Part shown: positions 1-7,464 of the stretch, piece after piece
How positions within the stretch are numbered: position 1 is the stretch's first letter
Layout of the letters: the number at the start of each line of letters is the position of its first letter
Origin: an uncultured Porphyromonadaceae bacterium
GTDB taxonomy: Bacteria > Bacteroidota > Bacteroidia > Bacteroidales > UBA11471
DNA length: 10,706 nucleotides
Assembly: GCA_900542765.1 (NCBI GenBank)
Contig: UQOX01000042.1
Span: 1-10,706 of the forward strand
Direction: 5' to 3'
Position numbers and translations under genes: made by a program
The notes under the pieces: model-generated
Told to the model about the DNA's origin: nothing
Database searches by the model: none
What the model saw: only the letters and a program-made list of their open reading frames with translations

Positions 1-83
1 AGAAAGATTTAGATTTACTATGTATTCCAAATTGTGTGTGATTATCAGTAATTTGTAATTTTATGATATTTCTTGAATGTATA

Positions 84-106
84 GGTTCGAGAGCCTCTCT
101 CTCCGC
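84..106 (+). other. Possible 3' end of a serine tRNA (att-site remnant)
   Basis: The stretch reads like the T-loop and 3' acceptor strand of a bacterial tRNA-Ser. A GGTTCGA T-arm motif lies at 84-90, an acceptor-like TCTCTCC at 98-104, and a G at 105 that fits the serine discriminator base. No CCA is encoded, which is common in this phylum. The 5' part of a tRNA is absent: positions 1-80 are AT-rich, contain no GGAGAGA partner strand and cannot fold into the other arms, and the T-stem does not pair. This is therefore at most a fragment. Such 3' ends are typically left as one boundary of an integrated element that used the tRNA gene as its target. The similarity is judged from memory of tRNA-Ser sequences, so a chance match remains possible. 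Confidence 0.4.
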
Positions 107-150
107 AAGCAGTGTCGGTAATCATTGATGATTACCGACACTGCTTTTTT
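107..150 (+). terminator. Strong rho-independent terminator
   Basis: A perfect 18-bp inverted repeat (107-124 with 129-146) encloses a 4-base TTGA loop, and a run of six T (145-150) follows on the plus strand. No T-run follows in the minus direction, so it terminates rightward transcription. It starts directly after the tRNA-Ser-like fragment, as expected of a tRNA gene's own terminator. It also insulates the LRR genes from transcription entering from the left. Confidence 0.85.
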
Positions 151-423
151 ATACCCTTCTGATGGAGAGATTTTTCGAGGTATAGGTAAAGCATCGGGCG
201 TATGGGAAATCCTTTTATAAGATATGATACCTCTCTGTCCGGTGTTGAAGCTCTCTATTCTTTTCTGCGAGTTGTGCTTTTATTCCCATTGGACTCGGCT
301 TCGAATACCTGTGCGATTTGTGTGTGCATTCCGTTCCCGGGAATGAGTCCCGTCGTTTCCTTTTTCGACAGGGAAGCCTTCGATGTGCTTCGCTGAATCC
401 ATGCATCGAAAACTGAGTTTCTC
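151..423. other. Intergenic region without a convincing gene
   Basis: About 270 bp between the left terminator and the promoter of the first LRR gene. Short open frames on both strands (64-70 codons) overlap one another, have no recognisable family features and no promoter motif in front. The only structure seen is a 6-bp inverted repeat around the palindrome TTCCCGGGAA (334-343), with no T-run. No RNA gene or further repeat is visible. It may hold regulatory sequence for the LRR genes, but nothing specific supports that. Confidence 0.6.
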
Positions 424-455
424 TTTGTCTCTGCTTCGGCTTTTTCGTATCTTTG
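424..455 (+). promoter_or_regulatory. Bacteroidetes-type promoter of the LRR gene pair
   Basis: A TTTG -33 element (424-427) and a TATCTTTG -7 element (448-455), an exact match to TAnnTTTG, are separated by 20 bp, the spacing known for the Bacteroides primary sigma factor. Transcription would start near 460-463, giving a leader of about 16-20 bases before the ATG at 479. No other promoter is evident before the second LRR gene, so this one may serve both. Confidence 0.75.
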
Positions 456-478
456 CCAACGATTTAGGTCGATAGGTT

Positions 479-2734
479 ATGATAAGAAACATATTCTCTC
501 TTGTTTTCGTTCTTGTTTATGTATCGAAGGCGTTGGACGTTTGTGCCTATGATTTCGAGAGCGATGACATTTATTATACGATAAAGAATACAAGGCAGGT
601 TGAGGTTGCAATTCCTCCACACGAGTCTGCATATAGTGGAGAGGTGGTCATTCCGGCTTCGGTTGTGTACGAAGGAAAAAGCTATGCGGTGACAGCCATT
701 GCCAGACATGCTTTCCAAGGGTGTTCACGACTTGCCTCACTTACGGTTCCGGCCTCTGTGGTTGAAATCGGCGATTCGGCCTTTTTTGCTTGTTCCGCCC
801 TCAAATATTTGGTGTTGGAAGATGGCGACAAACCGCTTCGTGTGGGCTGCAACAGTTATCAAGGTATTGCGGCCGGAGAGGCCATCTTCAACGATTGTCC
901 GCTCGAAACCCTCTATCTCGGGAGAGAATTGCAATATGAAGGTGGATTTTTTTACGGCTATTCGCCCTTTTACAAGAAAAGACATCTCTCGTTGGTGATA
1001 ATCGGCGAGGGCGTGCGTCGGTTGGAAAACCGGGCTTTCTACGGTTGTGAGGATTTGACTTCGATAACCCTGGGCGGTCGGGTGGCTTCGATAGGCAATT
1101 ACGCTTTTTACGCCTGCAAGTCGCTCAAAGAACTGGTGATAAAAGAGGGGGAGGCCCCACTTGAAATCGGCACCAACGGGACGGGTAAAAATCTCCTGAG
1201 TGACGCCCCGGTGGAAGTCCTTTATTTGGGACGGGACTTGCAATATCCCGAGAGTGTGGGGCAGATATACAATCCCTTTTTTCAGAAAGAGACGCTGCGC
1301 ACCGTCACGATAGGCGAGGCGGTGAGAGAGATTCCCTCTTCGGCTTTCCAAGGGTGTCGTTCCATCGTTTCGTTTACGGTGGGGAGCCGTGTCGAGCGCA
1401 TTGGCAATTATGCCTTTTCGGGTTGTAAATCTCTGCGAGAACTTTTTATCAAAGACGGCGATTCGACCCTGTTGCTGGGCGTGAATCTCCATACCACATC
1501 GAGAAAGGGCGAAGGGCTCTTCTTCGATTGTCCGCTCGAAACCCTCTATCTCGGGCGCACGCTCGACTATTCGACCAGTTATTTCGACGGCTATGCCCCC
1601 TTTTACGACCAACAACGCTTGCAGTCGGTTGTCGTGGGCGAGCATGTCGTGTCGTTGGGCGACCGTCTTTTTTTCGGGTGTCATTCGTTGGCGCATGTGA
1701 CGGTGGGCGGCTCTGTGGAGTTCATTGCCAATTATGTATTCAAGGAGTGTGCCGCTCTTACCGAAGTCGTGTTCCGAGACGGGGTGTTGCCCCTCTATGT
1801 GGGGTATAACAAATTCGCTTCCGATGGGATAGGGGAGCCGCTCTTCTCCGACAGCCCGTTGCACACGGTTTACTTGGGGCGGACCTTGTCTTATAACGTG
1901 AGCCGTTTCTATGGTTTCTCGCCATTCTATCAGCAGGCGGCACTTTCGTCGGTGACGTTGGGCGAGTGTGTTACGCTCCTCCCGCAAAATCTTTTTTACG
2001 ATTGCACGGCACTCACCGAACTTTCCATTCCCGGCGGCGTTTCGGCTGTCGGCCATTCGGCATTCTCGGGTTGCACGGCGTTACGGAAACTGGTGTTCAA
2101 AGATGGTACCGAACCGTTGGCGTTGGGATATAACCACTTTTCACAAGTCGGCGGGAAAAATCTTTTCCATGACACGGCGGTCGAGACTCTCTATTTGGGA
2201 CGAGACGTGCAGTTTCTCTCCGGTATCGAGTATGGCGGGGCTCCTTTTTCATCGTTGAAGGCATTGCGCCGTGTCGAGGTGGGGGCGACTGTCACCACCA
2301 TACCCGATGACCTCTTTGCCCGTTGCAGCCAGCTCGAAACTGTCACGATAGGAGGGCGTGTCGCGACAATCGGAAATCGTGCCTTCCAGGGGTGCCATAG
2401 CCTTTCGCGTCTGATTTTCAACGATGGAGACACGCCATTGTCGTTGGGTTGCGACCTGTATGAGCCGGCCGGTGTGGGTCATGCCCTTTTTTATGACAAT
2501 CCCATTCGGGAGCTTTACCTCGGTCGCGAGTTGCGCTATCCCGAAACCATCTATTCGGGGTATGCCCCCTTTTACCGCAAGGAGACTTTATCCCAGGTGA
2601 CCTTGGGTAAAGGCGTGACGACGGTAGGCCCCCGCCTTTTCTACGGGTGTGCGCAGTTGCGGCAACTCGTCGTCGAAGGTACCCTGACGCACATCGGGGC
2701 GTATGCTTTTTACGGTTGTGGAGCAAAACCCTAA
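479..2734 (+). CDS. BspA-like leucine-rich-repeat secreted protein, 751 aa
   Basis: A cell-surface or secreted LRR protein of the BspA type (LRR_5 family). Members known in Bacteroidales and Treponema act as adhesins, but the ligand here is unknown. Residues 1-23 form a signal peptide with likely cleavage after VCA. From about residue 75 onward the protein is LRRs with the BspA signature: a hydrophobic strand, then IG..AF.GC.SL. A higher-order block of 103-108 residues repeats, each opening with a YLGR motif (residues 146, 249, 357, 465, 572, 680) and carrying an APFY/SPFY-like motif about 15 residues later. Each block holds about four LRRs, one ending in a K(D/E)G..PL.LG strand. The protein stops inside a block, at AFYGC plus four residues. 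No C-terminal sorting domain, anchor or enzyme domain is visible. The ATG sits just downstream of a strong promoter with a short leader and has no Shine-Dalgarno sequence, as usual in this phylum. Confidence 0.9.
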   Translation: MIRNIFSLVFVLVYVSKALDVCAYDFESDDIYYTIKNTRQVEVAIPPHESAYSGEVVIPASVVYEGKSYAVTAIARHAFQGCSRLASLTVPASVVEIGDSAFFACSALKYLVLEDGDKPLRVGCNSYQGIAAGEAIFNDCPLETLYLGRELQYEGGFFYGYSPFYKKRHLSLVIIGEGVRRLENRAFYGCEDLTSITLGGRVASIGNYAFYACKSLKELVIKEGEAPLEIGTNGTGKNLLSDAPVEVLYLGRDLQYPESVGQIYNPFFQKETLRTVTIGEAVREIPSSAFQGCRSIVSFTVGSRVERIGNYAFSGCKSLRELFIKDGDSTLLLGVNLHTTSRKGEGLFFDCPLETLYLGRTLDYSTSYFDGYAPFYDQQRLQSVVVGEHVVSLGDRLFFGCHSLAHVTVGGSVEFIANYVFKECAALTEVVFRDGVLPLYVGYNKFASDGIGEPLFSDSPLHTVYLGRTLSYNVSRFYGFSPFYQQAALSSVTLGECVTLLPQNLFYDCTALTELSIPGGVSAVGHSAFSGCTALRKLVFKDGTEPLALGYNHFSQVGGKNLFHDTAVETLYLGRDVQFLSGIEYGGAPFSSLKALRRVEVGATVTTIPDDLFARCSQLETVTIGGRVATIGNRAFQGCHSLSRLIFNDGDTPLSLGCDLYEPAGVGHALFYDNPIRELYLGRELRYPETIYSGYAPFYRKETLSQVTLGKGVTTVGPRLFYGCAQLRQLVVEGTLTHIGAYAFYGCGAKP
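892..922 (+). repeat. 31-bp direct repeat, copy 1 (within BspA-like gene)
   Basis: This 31-bp stretch recurs exactly at 1525-1555. It encodes the DCPLETLYLG part of the repeating protein block. The copies are 633 bp (211 codons) apart, in the same reading frame and exactly two protein blocks apart. Confidence 0.9.
1525..1555 (+). repeat. 31-bp direct repeat, copy 2 (within BspA-like gene)
   Basis: Second exact copy of the 31-bp sequence at 892-922, encoding the same DCPLETLYLG segment at residues 349-359. The other YLGR blocks encode similar residues with different codons, so this pair is unusually well conserved at DNA level. Confidence 0.9.
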
Positions 2735-2805
2735 TCTTGCTTGTTTTTTAAACTTATCGACCCCTTTTCTTGTTTGGGAAGAACAACCCCTAAATAAGAA
2801 AAGAA

Positions 2806-3867
2806 ATGAAACGTGTTTTTATCTTGGCCCTATCGCTCTTGGCCTGTTGTGCAGTGCTTCCGGCACAGAATTACAACAAAAAAGAGGTAAAGAGTTTGCA
2901 ACAATTTCTCAATCAGCCGTCGGCCAAAGAGAAGCCCAACTATGCCCTCTTCAAACGCACCAATCTCAACGACCCTTCGACATGGGAAGGCGTCACTTGG
3001 GAGAATGGTCATGTGACTGTCATCGATTGGCGGGGAAGAGGCTTGGCCGGAGACCTTTCGCTCGACAACTTCACCCAATTACAGCGGGTCGATGTGACCG
3101 CAAACCAACTGACCACGCTTTCGGCCTCAGGTTGCAAGGCATTGACGAACATTGAGGCGGGGCGCAACAAACTTACCGGGATAAACCTCTCGGGCTGTAC
3201 GGCTTTGCGGACATTGAATTGTTTTAAGAACCGTCTTTCCGACATCGATCTCTCTTCGTCGATGGGCATCGTGTCGCTCAACTGTGCCGACAATCTTTTT
3301 GTCGAACTCTCGGTGGCTCATGCCGACTCGTTGACCTCGCTCAATGTGCAGGGGTGTCATCTCGAATGGCTCTCGGTCGACAGTTGCACGCAACTCAAAA
3401 ATCTGTATTGCGGATACAACCGCATTTCGGAGTTGCACCTCATCGATGTTCCGGCTCTCGAAACATTGAACATGGACAACAACAGCATTGCCCAATTCTA
3501 CGTCTCGGGCCAGTCCAATCTGTATTATTTCTCGTGCAGCGGCAACAATATGTCGGTATTGAAAATGACAAACTGCGGAGCACTCTCGACGGTGGATTGT
3601 TCGTACAATAATCTTTCGTCGCTCGATTTTTCGGGTTCGAGCAATCTGACGACGGTCAATTGCTCCAATAACAATCTGACGCGTATCGATTTGAGCAATC
3701 TTCAAATGTTGCAGAATGTAGATTGCAGCCAAAACCAGCTGAGTATCATCGACGTCTCGTATTGTCCCAATCTTATGTCGCTCAATTTCAGGGGGAATCC
3801 GTTGGTAACCCTTTATACGATGGGCGATTACAACCTGCGTATGATTTCGGGTGTGTGGAGTTATTGA
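2806..3867 (+). CDS. Secreted leucine-rich-repeat protein with twelve 21-residue repeats, 353 aa
   Basis: An exported LRR protein whose partner is unknown. Residues 1-20 are an export signal: either a signal-peptidase I site after LPA, or a lipoprotein site at Cys14 within LLAC, and the sequence does not decide between them. Residues 55-92 form an N-terminal cap with WEGVTW and GLAGDLSL. Residues 93-344 are twelve consecutive repeats of exactly 21 residues without insertion or deletion, consensus L..(V/L)(N/D)CS.N.L..(I/L)DLS.C..L, internalin-like in period. Many repeats carry a Cys at the same position, as in a cysteine ladder. Only nine residues follow the last repeat, so there is no C-terminal anchor or sorting domain. 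The gene follows the BspA-like gene by 71 bp on the same strand. No clear promoter or terminator lies in that gap, so co-transcription is likely. The ATG is preceded by an A-rich stretch rather than a Shine-Dalgarno sequence. Confidence 0.88.
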   Translation: MKRVFILALSLLACCAVLPAQNYNKKEVKSLQQFLNQPSAKEKPNYALFKRTNLNDPSTWEGVTWENGHVTVIDWRGRGLAGDLSLDNFTQLQRVDVTANQLTTLSASGCKALTNIEAGRNKLTGINLSGCTALRTLNCFKNRLSDIDLSSSMGIVSLNCADNLFVELSVAHADSLTSLNVQGCHLEWLSVDSCTQLKNLYCGYNRISELHLIDVPALETLNMDNNSIAQFYVSGQSNLYYFSCSGNNMSVLKMTNCGALSTVDCSYNNLSSLDFSGSSNLTTVNCSNNNLTRIDLSNLQMLQNVDCSQNQLSIIDVSYCPNLMSLNFRGNPLVTLYTMGDYNLRMISGVWSY

Positions 3868-3909
3868 GTAGCGTGAAAAATTGGGAGATAGGAGTTTGTT
3901 CCGCTATTC

Positions 3910-3944
3910 AAAAAGACAGGCCGTCCATTTTTGGACGGCCTGTC
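3910..3944 (-). terminator. Rho-independent terminator of pgk
   Basis: A perfect 13-bp GC-rich stem (3915-3927 with 3932-3944) has a four-base TTTT loop. On the minus strand it is followed by five T (complement of 3910-3914), so it ends leftward transcription from pgk, 22 bp after its stop codon. It lies between convergent genes. Rightward transcripts from the LRR gene would also form the hairpin but meet no T-run. Confidence 0.88.
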
Positions 3945-3966
3945 GCATATAAGAAGGGTTGATTGC

Positions 3967-5229
3967 TTATCCGCGAATGGCTTTGATACCGGGAAGTTCG
4001 CGACCCTCGATGCATTCGAGCAGGGCGCCGCCGCCGGTCGATACATAGCTTACCTTGTCGGCCATGCCGAATTTGTTGATGCAGGCAACCGAGTCACCAC
4101 CACCGATGAGCGAGAAGGCTCCTGCCGCGGTGGCATCGACGATGGCTTGTGCAATGGCACGCGAACCGGCTTCGAAGTTGGGGAACTCGAATACGCCGGC
4201 AGGACCGTTCCACAGAATGGTCTTCGACGATTTGATGACTTCGGCAAGTTTCTTGGCCGATTCGGGACCGAGGTCGAGACCCATCCAGTCATCGGGTATT
4301 TCGCTGTTTTTGCAAGCCTTGGTTTGGGCATCGTTCGAGAAGCTGTCGGCGATGATGCAGTCGGTGGGCAATACGAGATTTACGCCCAACTCTTTGGCTT
4401 TGTTCATGATGCTGATAGCCGTTTCGAGCATGTCGTCTTCGCAGAGTGAAGTACCGATTTTTCCGCCCATGGCTTTGGCGAAGGTGTAGGCCATGCCACC
4501 GCAGATGATGAGGTTGTCGACTTTGCTCAGCAGGTTCTCGATGATGGTGATTTTCGACGAAACTTTCGAGCCACCGATGATGGCGGTTACGGGGTGTACG
4601 GGGTTTTTCATCACTTTCTCTACGGCCTCTACCTCTTTCTGCATCAGGTAACCGAACATTTTGTTCTCGGGCGAGAAGTAGTCGGCGATGAGGGCTGTCG
4701 AAGCGTGAGCGCGGTGGGCGGTACCGAAGGCGTCGTTCACATAAACGTCGGCGAGGTCGGCGAGGTTTTTGGTGAATACCTTCTGGCTCTCTTTGACGGC
4801 TTTCTTGGCAGCGGCTTTTTCTTCGTCGCTGGCATCTTCGGCGAGTCCTCTGGGTTTACCCTCTTCCTCGGCATAGAAGCGGAGGTTTTCGAGAACGAGC
4901 ACTTCACCCGGTTTCAGTTCGGCAACAGCGGCTTTTACGGCGTCGCCTTGGCAATCATTGACAAATTTGACGGGTTGTCCCAGCAGTTCGGAAAGATGGT
5001 TGACGATGTGTTTGAGAGAGAATTTGTCTTCCGGACCTTTTTTGGGGCGTCCCAGGTGCGAGCCGATAATGATGCTGCCGCCATCGGCCAGGATTTTTTT
5101 CAGCGTAGGCAGAGCTGCGCGCATACGGGTATCGTCGGTGATATTCAAGTTCTCATCGAGAGGTACGTTGAAATCGACACGAACAAACGCCTTTTTACCG
5201 GCGAAATTGAAGTTGTCAAGTGTTTGCAT
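3967..5229 (-). CDS. pgk: Phosphoglycerate kinase
   Basis: Cytoplasmic glycolytic enzyme converting 1,3-bisphosphoglycerate and ADP to 3-phosphoglycerate and ATP, reversible in gluconeogenesis. The 420 residues cover the full family. Visible motifs are the PGK signature FVRVDFNVP (15-23), the substrate-binding arginine in DDTR (35), GSHLGRP (56-62), HRAHAS (172-177), GGSKVSSK (219-226) in the nucleotide domain, WNGPAGVFE (340-348), GGGDS (376-380) and STGGGA (397-402). It is longer than the usual 390-400 residues because of a charged, Ala/Lys/Glu-rich insertion at about 120-152, which I recall as common in Bacteroidales PGKs. It stands alone, with its own likely promoter upstream and a hairpin terminator downstream. 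The start chosen (MQTLDNF) matches the family N-terminus. Confidence 0.98.
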   Translation of the reverse strand: MQTLDNFNFAGKKAFVRVDFNVPLDENLNITDDTRMRAALPTLKKILADGGSIIIGSHLGRPKKGPEDKFSLKHIVNHLSELLGQPVKFVNDCQGDAVKAAVAELKPGEVLVLENLRFYAEEEGKPRGLAEDASDEEKAAAKKAVKESQKVFTKNLADLADVYVNDAFGTAHRAHASTALIADYFSPENKMFGYLMQKEVEAVEKVMKNPVHPVTAIIGGSKVSSKITIIENLLSKVDNLIICGGMAYTFAKAMGGKIGTSLCEDDMLETAISIMNKAKELGVNLVLPTDCIIADSFSNDAQTKACKNSEIPDDWMGLDLGPESAKKLAEVIKSSKTILWNGPAGVFEFPNFEAGSRAIAQAIVDATAAGAFSLIGGGDSVACINKFGMADKVSYVSTGGGALLECIEGRELPGIKAIRG

Positions 5230-5272
5230 ATTCTTATCTTTTTAATGAGACTCTTTTTTCCTTTTTCGGCTG

Positions 5273-5280
5273 CAAAAGTA
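5273..5280 (-). promoter_or_regulatory. Likely -7 promoter element of pgk
   Basis: Read on the minus strand the sequence is TACTTTTG, an exact match to TAnnTTTG, lying 43 bp before the pgk ATG in an AT-rich stretch. No TTTG occurs at the expected 19-21 bp spacing upstream (nearest are an ATTG about 24 bp and a TTTG about 35 bp away), so the -33 element is weak or absent. Transcription would begin near 5266. Confidence 0.5.
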
Positions 5281-5361
5281 TAAAATATTTTTGTTTTGAG
5301 TTATCAATTTGTTGCAAAACGGAGGCTTGATTTTAACTATTTTAGCACCTCGGCGTGCACC

Positions 5362-6195
5362 TTAATCCAATAACCCTTTTTGAGCCAGTAATGTTTCCAT
5401 TTCCCGGCTGATTTTTTCGGCTTCGCGGCGTGCCGCCTCGGCAAAAGCCTCACTCTTGTCGGCGTAGATGATGCCGCGTGAGGAGTTCACCAGCAGGCCG
5501 CACCGGTCGTTCATGCCATATTGGGCCACCTCTTGCAGGCTGCCGCCTTGGGCTCCCACGCCGGGAACCAGCAGGAAGTGGTCGGGGGCGATGCGGCGCA
5601 CGTCGGTGAAGAGCTTGCCCTGCGTGGCGCCCACGACAAACATCAGCTGGTCGTCGGTAGCCCAGGTTTGCGTGACGCGCAGCACCTTCTCAAAGAGGCG
5701 TTCGCCTTGTGCGTCGGTGGTGAACTGGAAGTCTTGCGACCCCTTGTTCGAGGTCAGTCCCAGCACGATGACCCAGTGTCCCTCGTAGTTGAGAAAGGGT
5801 TTCACGCTGTCTTCGCCCATGTAGGGAGCCACCGTTACGGCGTCGATGTCGAGGTGCTCGAAGAAACTGCGGGCATACATTTCCGAGGTATTGCCTATGT
5901 CTCCGCGTTTGGCGTCGGCGATGATAAACTGGTCGGGGTGATTCTCTTTGAGGTAACGGACGGTTTTCTCAAAGGCTTTCCACCCTTCGAGGCCGAGGCT
6001 TTCGTAGAAGGCGAGGTTGGGCTTGTAGGCCACGCAAAAGTCGGCCGTGGCGTCGATGATGGCCTTGTTGAAGGCGAAGATGGGATCTTCTTCCGTCAAG
6101 AGATGTTGCGGTATCTTCTTGATGTCGGTATCGAGACCTACGCAGAGGAAAGATTTCTTGCGGCGGATATTCTCAAAAAGTTGTTGCTTGTTCAT
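5362..6195 (-). CDS. pyrF: Orotidine 5'-phosphate decarboxylase (subfamily 2)
   Basis: Catalyses the last step of de novo UMP synthesis, decarboxylating orotidine 5'-phosphate to UMP in the cytoplasm. The 277-residue length and sequence fit the longer subfamily-2 enzymes, as opposed to the roughly 230-residue E. coli type. Seen in order: FLCVGLDTD (16-24) with the first substrate-binding aspartate, YKPNLAFYE (57-65), the catalytic [10 protein letters not shown] (94-103) with Lys96 and Asp99, TVAPYMG (121-127), VVGAT (187-191), the phosphate-binding PGVGAQGG (211-218) and NSSRGI (237-242). The frame stays open far upstream through the neighbouring gene, but only the ATG at 6195 gives the family N-terminus (MNKQQLFE). 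It begins 29 bp after the prfA stop with no promoter between, so the two are probably co-transcribed. No convincing terminator follows. Confidence 0.97.
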   Translation of the reverse strand: MNKQQLFENIRRKKSFLCVGLDTDIKKIPQHLLTEEDPIFAFNKAIIDATADFCVAYKPNLAFYESLGLEGWKAFEKTVRYLKENHPDQFIIADAKRGDIGNTSEMYARSFFEHLDIDAVTVAPYMGEDSVKPFLNYEGHWVIVLGLTSNKGSQDFQFTTDAQGERLFEKVLRVTQTWATDDQLMFVVGATQGKLFTDVRRIAPDHFLLVPGVGAQGGSLQEVAQYGMNDRCGLLVNSSRGIIYADKSEAFAEAARREAEKISREMETLLAQKGLLD

Positions 6196-6224
6196 ATGCG
6201 AAGAATGTTTATAGATGCTGTCGG

Positions 6225-7334
6225 TTAGAGTTCGCTTTCTTTCAGGCGTTCGGCATTTTCGGCCACGATGAGGTGGTCGATGCAGTCTTGTATGTCGCCG
6301 TCCATGAAGGCGGCCAAGTTGTAGATGGTGTAGTTGATGCGGTGGTCGGTGATGCGTCCCTGCGGATAGTTGTAGGTGCGTATCTTGGCCGAGCGGTCGC
6401 CGGTCGATACCATCGTCTTGCGTTTGCTGGCGATGTCGTCGATGTATTTCTGGTGTTCCTTGTCGTAGATGAAGGTGCGGAGACGGGAGAGGGCCCGTTC
6501 CTTGTTCTTGGGCTGGTCGCGGGTCTCGGTACACTCGATGAGAATCTCTTCGACTTCGCCCGTGTTGGGATTTTTCCAGTTGTAGCGCAGACGCACGCCC
6601 GACTCCACCTTGTTGACATTCTGTCCGCCGGCGCCGCCGCTGCGGAAGGTGTCCCACTTGATTTCGCCTTCGTTGATGACGACGTCGAACTCTTCGGCTT
6701 CGGGCAGTACGGCTACCGATGCGGCCGATGTGTGTACCCGTCCTTGGGTCTCGGTGGCGGGGACACGCTGCACGCGGTGCACGCCCGATTCGTATTTGAG
6801 GGTGCCATACACCTTTTGTCCCGATACCGAGCAGATGACCTCTTTGAAGCCGCCTGCGGCGCCTTCGCTGGCGCTCGATATTTCGAGTTTCCACCCTTTC
6901 ATTTCGCAATATTTGGCATACATGCGGAAGAGGTCGCCGGCAAAGAGGGCGGCTTCGTCGCCACCTGTCCCGCCGCGTATTTCGAGTATGGCGTTGCGGT
7001 CGTCCTGCGGGTCAGCGGGCACGAGCAGGAGTTTTATCTCCTCTTCGAGTGCCGGTATCTGAGCCTGGCTCTCGTCGAGTTCTTCACGGGCCATTTCCCG
7101 CATTTCGGGGTCGCTTTCGCTGTCGAGTATTTCGCGGGCTTCATCGATGTTTCTCAGCAGGCCGGCATAGCGTTTGCGGGCGTTGTCTATTTTTTCGAGG
7201 TCGCTGTATTCTTTGGTGAGTTTGGCAAAGCGTTTGCGGTCGTTGATGACTTCGGGGTCGGTGATAAGTGTGCTTACTTCCTGAAAACGCAATGACAAAC
7301 CGTCTAATTTCTCTAATAGTTTGTTGTCGCTCAT
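6225..7334 (-). CDS. prfA: Peptide chain release factor 1
   Basis: Recognises UAA and UAG stop codons on the ribosome and triggers peptidyl-tRNA hydrolysis. The 369 residues match full-length RF1. The codon-recognition tripeptide P-A-T is at 192-194 within [14 protein letters not shown]; a PxT tripeptide marks RF1, whereas RF2 has SPF. The catalytic GGQ is at 236-238 in [15 protein letters not shown], with Gln238 the residue methylated in other bacteria. The N-terminal half (to about 110) is helical and charged, as expected for domain 1. The start chosen is the ATG at 7334 ([10 protein letters not shown]). An earlier in-frame ATG at 7355 would add MRSNCQF, unlike RF1, and overlaps the likely -7 promoter element. 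pyrF follows 29 bp downstream. Confidence 0.97.
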   Translation of the reverse strand: MSDNKLLEKLDGLSLRFQEVSTLITDPEVINDRKRFAKLTKEYSDLEKIDNARKRYAGLLRNIDEAREILDSESDPEMREMAREELDESQAQIPALEEEIKLLLVPADPQDDRNAILEIRGGTGGDEAALFAGDLFRMYAKYCEMKGWKLEISSASEGAAGGFKEVICSVSGQKVYGTLKYESGVHRVQRVPATETQGRVHTSAASVAVLPEAEEFDVVINEGEIKWDTFRSGGAGGQNVNKVESGVRLRYNWKNPNTGEVEEILIECTETRDQPKNKERALSRLRTFIYDKEHQKYIDDIASKRKTMVSTGDRSAKIRTYNYPQGRITDHRINYTIYNLAAFMDGDIQDCIDHLIVAENAERLKESEL

Positions 7335-7352
7335 AAATTGGCAATTTGAGCG

Positions 7353-7360
7353 CAAATATA
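7353..7360 (-). promoter_or_regulatory. Likely -7 promoter element of prfA-pyrF
   Basis: On the minus strand this reads TATATTTG, an exact TAnnTTTG match, 18 bp before the prfA ATG at 7334, predicting a leader of about 10-13 bases. No TTTG is found at 19-21 bp spacing upstream, so the -33 element is not canonical. The motif supports the start at 7334 over the ATG at 7355, which lies inside it. Confidence 0.5.
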
Positions 7361-7464
7361 CAAAATCGCGACGGAACTTTTTGTATGACGCCGGTACAAA
7401 TTCGACGCTATTCTTTCCTGTTTCCGAGATGAAGTGCCGGTGGTGGTCGTGCTTTCCCTCCCGA

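Noticed and set aside
327..345. Inverted repeat around TTCCCGGGAA as an operator
   Set aside because: The stem is only six base pairs, it lies about 80 bp upstream of the promoter, and no matching second site or regulator is present.
202..396. 64-codon open frame in the left intergenic region
   Set aside because: It has no family features and no promoter motif in front, and overlaps other equally long random frames on the opposite strand.
737..2056. 439-codon open frame on the minus strand inside the BspA-like gene
   Set aside because: It is a shadow of the repeated codon pattern of the real gene. The translation is rich in Arg/His with no domain, and the plus-strand frame has a signal peptide and clear LRRs.
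479..2734. CRISPR-like or satellite array suggested by the regular repeats
   Set aside because: The periodicity is at protein level in a single open frame. Apart from the 31-bp pair and a few short matches, the DNA repeats are diverged.
5342..5358. Possible terminator hairpin after pyrF (GCAC...GTGC)
   Set aside because: The stem is only four base pairs and no T-run follows on the minus strand.
6196..6909. Upstream extension of the pyrF frame into prfA
   Set aside because: The extended translation is low-complexity Arg/His-rich and unlike any pyrF. Only the ATG at 6195 gives the family N-terminus.
6273..7295. 340-codon plus-strand frame opposite prfA
   Set aside because: An antisense shadow of a conserved gene with GC-rich third positions; no recognisable protein features.
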